From positions 1-58,819 of IMG/VR virus record IMGVR_UViG_3300031507_000002: a DNA stretch of 58,819 nucleotides. One strand, written 5' to 3'. Shown one piece after another: positions 54,126-58,819 of this stretch (within the stretch, counting starts at the first letter, position 1; every line of letters starts with the position of its first letter). Position numbers and translations under genes: made by a program. Below the pieces are notes generated by a model. That model was given only the letters and a program-made list of their open reading frames with translations. It did no database searches and was not told the origin of the DNA. This DNA comes from a virus.

Positions 54126-55790
54126 TCAATTCCTCAGAAATGAAAAAACCCGCTTGCGCGCGGGTTCTTTGTTTAGCTCTTGCGGCGCTGTCGGATCGCT
54201 CGGTGGATCGCTCGTCGCGGCCGGCTCTGGTTTGTCATAGACCTCGGGGGATGTGGTGAACACCAGCCCCTTCTCGCGCATCAACTCAAGTTCCTGCTCA
54301 CGTGTCGACAGCACGTCCTCAATGTCCTGGCCGCCGGCCGTCTGCGCTATCACGTCTGTCACCGTCGTGAAGCCGGCCTCAATCGCCAGGATATAAGCCT
54401 CCACTTCCGTAGTCGGATCGACCCACGTCCAACCGCGCGGCTTGTATCGAGTTGCCTCGAACTTACGGGGTGCTGCGGCGTATTGCTCAAGAGTGATCGC
54501 CGTAACGCGCTTCCCAAGCACGGCCTGCTGCAGCCAAACGGGATGCAATCGCTGCCGGAAGTCACGAATCACAAACCATTGGATGAAGCGATACTCATCG
54601 CGATCGTCGATGATGCCCATGCGGGATGACGAATAATTGCTCTGCGAGTAGTCGCGCGAGATGGACTCATAGCTCGGGCCTGCGCCGGCGGACACCTCGC
54701 GCAGCATGGCGCGCATGAAGTCTGGATAGACCGAGTTAGGTGCTGATGGCGCCGGCATCTGGGCCTCTTCGCCCGGATTCAGTTTCTTCCAGACGCCAGG
54801 CTCGGACTCCATCTCAAGCGAACCGTCTTCCTGTTCCTCAGCAAACGATTCGGCGTCTTCCGGCGTCTTGATCCAGCCGGCATTGTTCGCCTGGGCACGC
54901 GCACGAACGATCTCCGCTTCTGCGTATCCGTCCATGTCGTTCAAGCGACGCGCGGCCGCGTGCAGCCATGGCTCACCGCGCGTCTGCGGCCAACGCTCGA
55001 TTAGCGCCAGGTGAATGATGTCTGCCGCCGGCACACGCTCATAGCGCGCGGACGCAGCACCGGGCCACCGGATCTCGCCTGGATGGCTATCGCGAATCCA
55101 ATACGCGACCGGCCGATGGTACTTATCGACCTCGATGCCCATCCGTACTTGATTACCTGCGGCTGCCGGGCCCGGCTGTGCGAAGTCGTCGGCGAGGCGC
55201 TCCGCTTCGATCACTTCCAGCGTCAGCGGAACGCGCGATGCGCCCGCCGTCTGGTAGTGCAGCCGAACGAACACCTCGCCCGCTTCAAACACCTGGGTCA
55301 TCAGCGCGCGCTCAAGCGCCGCGAAGTGAAGCCGGCCTCCGATGTGGCATCGGTCGGCGACGCACCATTCGTCCCACGCGTCCTCAATGTCGTCGTTAAT
55401 GCGCGCTATCAACTTGCCGTCATTCGTCTTCACCTGAGCCTGCATGCCTATGCCGGTCGGTCCGATGACGTTGTTGACGACGAGTCGCTTCGCCCGCTTT
55501 GCATAGCTGAAGTCCCGACAGAGTTGCCGCGATCGCGCGCGCAGGACGCGAAGGCTCGACACGAGCTCGGCATCGGCGCTGCTGTCGCTGCCCTGCCAGT
55601 CAGCGGTCAGACGCGATGCCTTAGCCGCGGCATACATACGAGAGGCCATCTTGAAGCCGACATGCTTTTCGCGCCGCTGCGTGGCCGCTGATGCTGCGCC
55701 GGCTGCCGCCTGGTCGCGCGCATCAGCCTTCGTCTTCAATTCCGCCAGAAGCGCCTGGCCCAGCGGTCTATCGAACCAGAACTCAGCCAC
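54126..55790 (-). CDS. Portal protein (lambda family)
   Basis: 554 residues of the lambda portal family: YAAAKASRLTADWQGSDSSA, LRVLRARSRQLCRDFSYAKR, AKRLVVNNVIGPTGIGMQAQ, EDAWDEWCVADRCHIGGRLH, then VFVRLHYQTAGASRVPLTLE and VIEAERLADDF. Further down are ADIIHLALIERWPQTRGEPW and YEWTRF-like RPRGWTWVDPT. It forms the dodecameric DNA gate. It lies between the gpW-like and protease-capsid genes. The last codons hold a hairpin and U-tract that also form the capsid leader. Confidence 0.85.
   Translation of the reverse strand: MAEFWFDRPLGQALLAELKTKADARDQAAAGAASAATQRREKHVGFKMASRMYAAAKASRLTADWQGSDSSADAELVSSLRVLRARSRQLCRDFSYAKRAKRLVVNNVIGPTGIGMQAQVKTNDGKLIARINDDIEDAWDEWCVADRCHIGGRLHFAALERALMTQVFEAGEVFVRLHYQTAGASRVPLTLEVIEAERLADDFAQPGPAAAGNQVRMGIEVDKYHRPVAYWIRDSHPGEIRWPGAASARYERVPAADIIHLALIERWPQTRGEPWLHAAARRLNDMDGYAEAEIVRARAQANNAGWIKTPEDAESFAEEQEDGSLEMESEPGVWKKLNPGEEAQMPAPSAPNSVYPDFMRAMLREVSAGAGPSYESISRDYSQSNYSSSRMGIIDDRDEYRFIQWFVIRDFRQRLHPVWLQQAVLGKRVTAITLEQYAAAPRKFEATRYKPRGWTWVDPTTEVEAYILAIEAGFTTVTDVIAQTAGGQDIEDVLSTREQELELMREKGLVFTTSPEVYDKPEPAATSDPPSDPTAPQELNKEPARKRVFSFLRN
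54143..54166 (-). terminator. Hairpin plus U-tract overlapping the portal 3' end
   Basis: AACCCGC (54147-54153) pairs with GCGGGTT (54160-54166) around a 6-base loop, followed on the minus strand by six T and CATTTCTGAGGA just before the capsid start. The same 20-odd bases follow the hairpin at 2827-2849. Here the element is coded into the final codons of the portal gene. Confidence 0.65.
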
Positions 55791-56337
55791 GGCTGAACCT
55801 CGTTTTCATGTTGCGACCCAGGCCCGCGTCGTTCCCGCGTTCCTCGGTCTTCACCTCGGCGCGCAACTTGTTACGCAAGTCAATCAACTCCGGAATCGGG
55901 ATGCGCGAGATGGACCGATCCTTGATCGTGTGCGCGAGCTGGCCGTCCGTCGCCCGGCCTTCGAGCGTGGCTTCCACTGCATCCAATGTGCGGCGGGCCC
56001 AAGACCGCGGGTCACGGCCGCCTGAAGCAGCAGGATTGGCGAGGACTTCGACCCATCCCTCCTCAACGGTGTAGGCGTTGGTGCCGTCGGACACGCGGAG
56101 CGACCACTTGTACTTGCCGGCCGCTTTGCTGGCCGTTGTAGCGGCAGTGATCGAGAACGCATGCGCAACATCATCAGCGGTAGCCGTAGCCTCGAAGCTG
56201 CCGGAGCTTTGCGCGAAGTAAACAGTCGCCGTCCAGGTCGGCGCTGGATAGTCGGCAAGCTCACGCGTCCACGACCATGTATCACCGGCGGTCAGCATCG
56301 ACGGGATTTGAGAAGATGTCGTCAACGATTGCTCCAA
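55783..56337 (-). CDS. Head-tail connector gpW-like with N-terminal Ig-like domain
   Basis: 184 residues. The N-terminal 95 residues are beta-sandwich-like (PSMLTAGDTWSWTRELADYP, ATADDVAHAFSITAATTASK, YTVEEGWVEVL). The C-terminal part is gpW-like: SWARRTLDAVEATLEGRATD, GQLAHTIKDRSISRIPIPEL, IDLRNKLRAEV. The Y/HTI-DRS...L..L...V pattern is that of gpW. gpW joins the portal to the tail machinery after packaging. It overlaps the portal gene and follows terminase. Lambda gpW itself is only about 68 residues, so the extra domain is notable. Confidence 0.7.
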   Translation of the reverse strand: MEQSLTTSSQIPSMLTAGDTWSWTRELADYPAPTWTATVYFAQSSGSFEATATADDVAHAFSITAATTASKAAGKYKWSLRVSDGTNAYTVEEGWVEVLANPAASGGRDPRSWARRTLDAVEATLEGRATDGQLAHTIKDRSISRIPIPELIDLRNKLRAEVKTEERGNDAGLGRNMKTRFSRG

Positions 56338-56340
56338 TGA

Positions 56341-58311
56341 TTACCAGTTCTTTACCCAGCCGCGGCGCGGCTTCTGCGACCAGTGCGGCTTCTTCGGTTG
56401 CTGGATCGGCTGCGGCCGCTGTACGGCTACCGGTTCAGGTGATGCGCGCTGCGGTTCGTGCTGCTCTGTCGGTGCCGCCTCGCTAACCGCGAGCGCGGAT
56501 GCTTGCGCCGGCGGCGAAGAAGCGCGAGGCCTGCGCAACATCAATCGCTTGATGATCTCCGGACCGCGACGACCGATGAAAGCCGCATATCCGTAGACCC
56601 AACAGTCCTGAGCCTCCTGGCGAATCCCTTTCGCGCGCGGCTCCCAGGCTGTCGTCGGCCTGCCCCGCACATAGCGCGTGATCGCTTTCTCGCTCGTGAG
56701 TTGCTTGCAGAATTCTGCGTCCACTTCATGCGGCAAATGGATGTACCCGGGACCGGGATCGGTGATCTTGACCAGCCGGCCGTACAGCACGCCCTTCGCG
56801 GCATCGACGCCCAGGTTGAATACCATTGCCCGCGACTTCGCTGCCCGCGACGCCTTCTTCGGCCAGATCAATTTGCCAGGACCGCCGACGCCGCGCGTGG
56901 CCCATACGCGTCTGCGCTTACGTGATACGACGAAGTTGTAGACGTCGTGCGAATGGTGGCCGCCGCTGTCGATCGCCACCGACTCAATCAGCAGCGTGCG
57001 CCCGTCCTCGGTCGTGAATCGCTGCAGCAGGTATGCATCGACCTCTGCCCACAACTCGGGCTTGCCGGGATCACCGCGGAACACCTTCTGCTCAACGATC
57101 CAGCATTCCTCGTCCGCGCCCCAGCCTAGGAGTTGCAGCTCGACGCGATCGTCTTGCGTATCACCGCCGACTGAGAGCATCAGCACATTCGACGGAATGT
57201 TGTCCGGACCGTACTGCTCCTTGCGGTCAAGCAGCGGGCCGGATTCGACTGCCGAACCCGCCTCCTCCCACGTCTCGCCCAGCGAGTTGTTGATGAAGGT
57301 CTGCAGCGTCTCCGGAAGCGTCTTCGATTCCAGAAAATTCGCGACCATCTCCGCCCAACTGACGAACGGGCTATAGGCCTCCCAAATGTGAATGCCTGCC
57401 CTACCATCGAATGGCTTCGTCGCAACCCACCTGCGTCGCTCCAGCATCCACTGCTTGTGGTGATGCTCGATCAGCGTGCCGCAGTGCTTGCACAGATACG
57501 CCGCTGTTCTTGGGTTGTTGTCCACCCACTTGATCTGCGACCACTCCAGGCGCTGATATCCGTCCGGCTCACCGCGGTTCGCGCCAGTGCAATGCGGGCA
57601 AGGCAGGTGCAAGTAGCGCATGTCGGTGGACTCGAATCCGGCCTCGATGCGGCTTCGGCCTTTGACCGTCGGTGTGGATCCGGCGAAGAACTTCCGATTC
57701 CAGAAACTGACCTGGCGCTTGCGCGCGAGGGAGATCGGATCGCCATCCTTGCCGGATGAAACCGGGTAGCCGTCGACTTCATCGCAGAAGAGATCTCGCA
57801 CGCTGCGCATGCGAAGGCCCGCCGGTGAGTTCGCGCCTGCCATCGACAGCCGCCACCCGGGGCCCGTCTTGTGCCGCAGCGTGTTCGCGCCATCCTTCGC
57901 ACGCGGCGCGCTTACCTTGGCTCGCAGCGAAGGCGAGTCGTTGAGCATCGGGGTCAGCCGATCCTTCGACCAAGCCTCGACCATCTCGACGGTCGGCTGC
58001 ATCAAGAGCATCGGCCCGGGCCTGCGGTCGATCGCATACCCGATGATATTGTTCAGCACCTCGGTCCAACCGACCTGTGCGCTTTTCATGACCCACACTT
58101 CCCGGACAGCCGGGTCGTTGTAGAGGTCCATGATGTCCTGCAAGTACGGCGCGCGTGCATTGCGCCACGGCCCAGGCTCGGCCGAACTCTCGCTACTGAG
58201 GAAGCGGCTTTCCTCGGCCCACTCGCTTACGTTCTGCAGGGGTGGGGGTTCGAAGCGCCCCATTGCCCGGCCGACCGCCGCGCTTACGCTCGCCTGTTCC
58301 TCGCGCTCCAT
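56341..58311 (-). CDS. Terminase large subunit (gpA-like)
   Basis: About 656 residues from ATG 58311 (a frame to 58380 is open but overlaps the small subunit more). It begins like lambda gpA (GRFEPPPLQNVSEWAEESRF, LSSESSAEPGPWRNARAPYL). The Walker A-like segment is VWVMKSAQVGWTE near 74-86; Walker B is LFCDEVDG. The nuclease region contains VAIDSGGHHSHDVYNFV with acidic metal ligands. This ATPase cuts cos and pumps DNA into proheads. A Pro/Ala-rich C-terminus ends the protein. Start codon is uncertain. Confidence 0.88.
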   Translation of the reverse strand: MEREEQASVSAAVGRAMGRFEPPPLQNVSEWAEESRFLSSESSAEPGPWRNARAPYLQDIMDLYNDPAVREVWVMKSAQVGWTEVLNNIIGYAIDRRPGPMLLMQPTVEMVEAWSKDRLTPMLNDSPSLRAKVSAPRAKDGANTLRHKTGPGWRLSMAGANSPAGLRMRSVRDLFCDEVDGYPVSSGKDGDPISLARKRQVSFWNRKFFAGSTPTVKGRSRIEAGFESTDMRYLHLPCPHCTGANRGEPDGYQRLEWSQIKWVDNNPRTAAYLCKHCGTLIEHHHKQWMLERRRWVATKPFDGRAGIHIWEAYSPFVSWAEMVANFLESKTLPETLQTFINNSLGETWEEAGSAVESGPLLDRKEQYGPDNIPSNVLMLSVGGDTQDDRVELQLLGWGADEECWIVEQKVFRGDPGKPELWAEVDAYLLQRFTTEDGRTLLIESVAIDSGGHHSHDVYNFVVSRKRRRVWATRGVGGPGKLIWPKKASRAAKSRAMVFNLGVDAAKGVLYGRLVKITDPGPGYIHLPHEVDAEFCKQLTSEKAITRYVRGRPTTAWEPRAKGIRQEAQDCWVYGYAAFIGRRGPEIIKRLMLRRPRASSPPAQASALAVSEAAPTEQHEPQRASPEPVAVQRPQPIQQPKKPHWSQKPRRGWVKNW

Positions 58312-58762
58312 AAGCTGCGAGTTGCTGGAGCGCGTCGTTGATCGCCTGATTGAGTCGGTTCTCGATTGCGTTTGCATCATTGAGCGGTACCAGCATCGGC
58401 GCTTCCTTCGTCGGGATCGCGAGGAGCAATGCCTGCGCTACGGCCACCGCGTCGGCGAATGATTTCTCCAGCACGCTGATACGCGCGAGATCTCCGCGGC
58501 GCTCGGCGTTCTCCAGTGCAAACTTGTCGGCCTGTTCCTGGGCTAGGCGTGAACGTTGGCGATCGAGTTGCAGTCCCTCATGATTCGAGGCGAAATACCA
58601 TCGGATCGCAGGCCGCAACGCGATGCGCGTCTTCTCTCGCTGTCCTCCGCGAGTACCGCGCCGCGTAACTGGCATGCCCTCACCGATCCAGTCACGTACC
58701 GCTTTCTCGGTAACGCCAAGAAGCTCGGCAAATTCGTCAAGGTCGAGCGTTTCGGCGTCCAA
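58193..58762 (-). CDS. Terminase small subunit (Nu1-like)
   Basis: 189 residues with an N-terminal winged HTH of Nu1 type: LDEFAELLGVTEKAVRDWIG, EGMPVTRRGTRGG, as in lambda Nu1 (VNKKQLADIFGASIRTIQNW type). A coiled-coil middle (LDRQRSRLAQEQADKFALEN, ISVLEKSFADAVAVAQALL) mediates assembly. It binds near cos and loads the large subunit. It starts about 45 bases from the end join and overlaps the large-subunit gene. The basic C-terminal 35 residues overlap that gene and are less certain. Confidence 0.8.
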   Translation of the reverse strand: MDAETLDLDEFAELLGVTEKAVRDWIGEGMPVTRRGTRGGQREKTRIALRPAIRWYFASNHEGLQLDRQRSRLAQEQADKFALENAERRGDLARISVLEKSFADAVAVAQALLLAIPTKEAPMLVPLNDANAIENRLNQAINDALQQLAAYGARGTGERKRGGRPGNGALRTPTPAERKRVGRGKPLPQ

Positions 58763-58805
58763 TGAACCGACCTATAGGGTGCGTAAAATCTAGTGAATCT
58801 GTGCG

Positions 58806-58819
58806 CCGCCGCTGGCACC
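58806..58819. repeat. Terminal direct repeat, right copy
   Basis: Identical to bases 1-14. It lies 44-57 bases upstream of the small terminase start. With the ends joined, the flanks GTGCG (58801-58805) and CGCAC (15-19) form a 5-base dyad centred on the 14-mer, which fits a staggered cos cut, though an assembly overlap cannot be excluded. Confidence 0.7.

Noticed and set aside
1-58819. tRNA genes
   Set aside because: No cloverleaf with a TTCGAAT-type T arm and CCA end was recognised by eye; a tRNA scan would be needed to exclude one.

Overview
The window is a complete or nearly complete genome of a temperate, long non-contractile-tailed (lambda-type) phage. It is about 58.8 kb and G+C rich. 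The same 14 bases close both ends, so the molecule is either circularly assembled or has filled-in cohesive ends; this join lies just upstream of the terminase genes. The gene families fit a Gram-negative, proteobacterial host. The host genus cannot be read from the sequence. No tRNA, rRNA or CRISPR array was seen.

Layout. (a) 17.1-18.6 kb is the immunity region: a Cro/YdaS-like gene (leftward) and a CI-like repressor (rightward) are divergent over three copies of a TCAACC-N3-GGTTGA-type operator. Two more copies lie at 18.59-18.63 kb on a good promoter facing right. (b) 16.4 kb leftward to 7.0 kb is the early-left operon: CII-like protein, PAPS-reductase-like protein, Fis-type HTH protein, HNH nuclease, O-like initiator with iterons inside its gene, helicase, RusA resolvase and finally a Q-like antiterminator. 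(c) The late genes follow leftward across the end join: secreted and tailspike-like proteins and gpZ (6.7-0.1 kb), then terminase, portal, a protease-capsid fusion, the tail genes with a G/GT frameshift, tape measure, tip protein J and the lysis cassette (58.8-39 kb). (d) 18.6-37.8 kb rightward is the second early operon: many tiny overlapping genes, a recombination module (PD-(D/E)XK nuclease, RecA-like ATPase, SbcC-like ATPase), a diversity-generating retroelement (DGR), an exonuclease, an ECF sigma factor, a helicase-methylase, then excisionase and integrase. (e) 37.97-38.78 kb holds a methyltransferase and a mini membrane protein, likely lysogenic cargo.

The most exciting system is the DGR at 26.05-28.88 kb. 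Two neighbouring DUF1566/Lcl-fold (C-type-lectin-like) genes each end in a variable repeat. They are followed by an Avd-like gene, a template repeat (TR) and a DGR-type reverse transcriptase with IGNLSSQ and YVDD. Over the 100-bp core, the two variable repeats differ from the TR at 15 and 13 positions, and every difference is at a TR adenine. Unusually, the RT reading frame starts at an ATG that overlaps the avd stop and has a good Shine-Dalgarno, then runs open through the whole TR, so the template appears to be translated as the RT N-terminus. The cassette sits in the CI-controlled early operon, far from the tail genes.

Other points worth attention are the helically phased iterons, the bipartite operator set, a deletion-like junction that leaves a headless helicase-methylase, a phage-borne ECF sigma factor, and four repeated hairpin/U-tract leaders placed directly before late genes.
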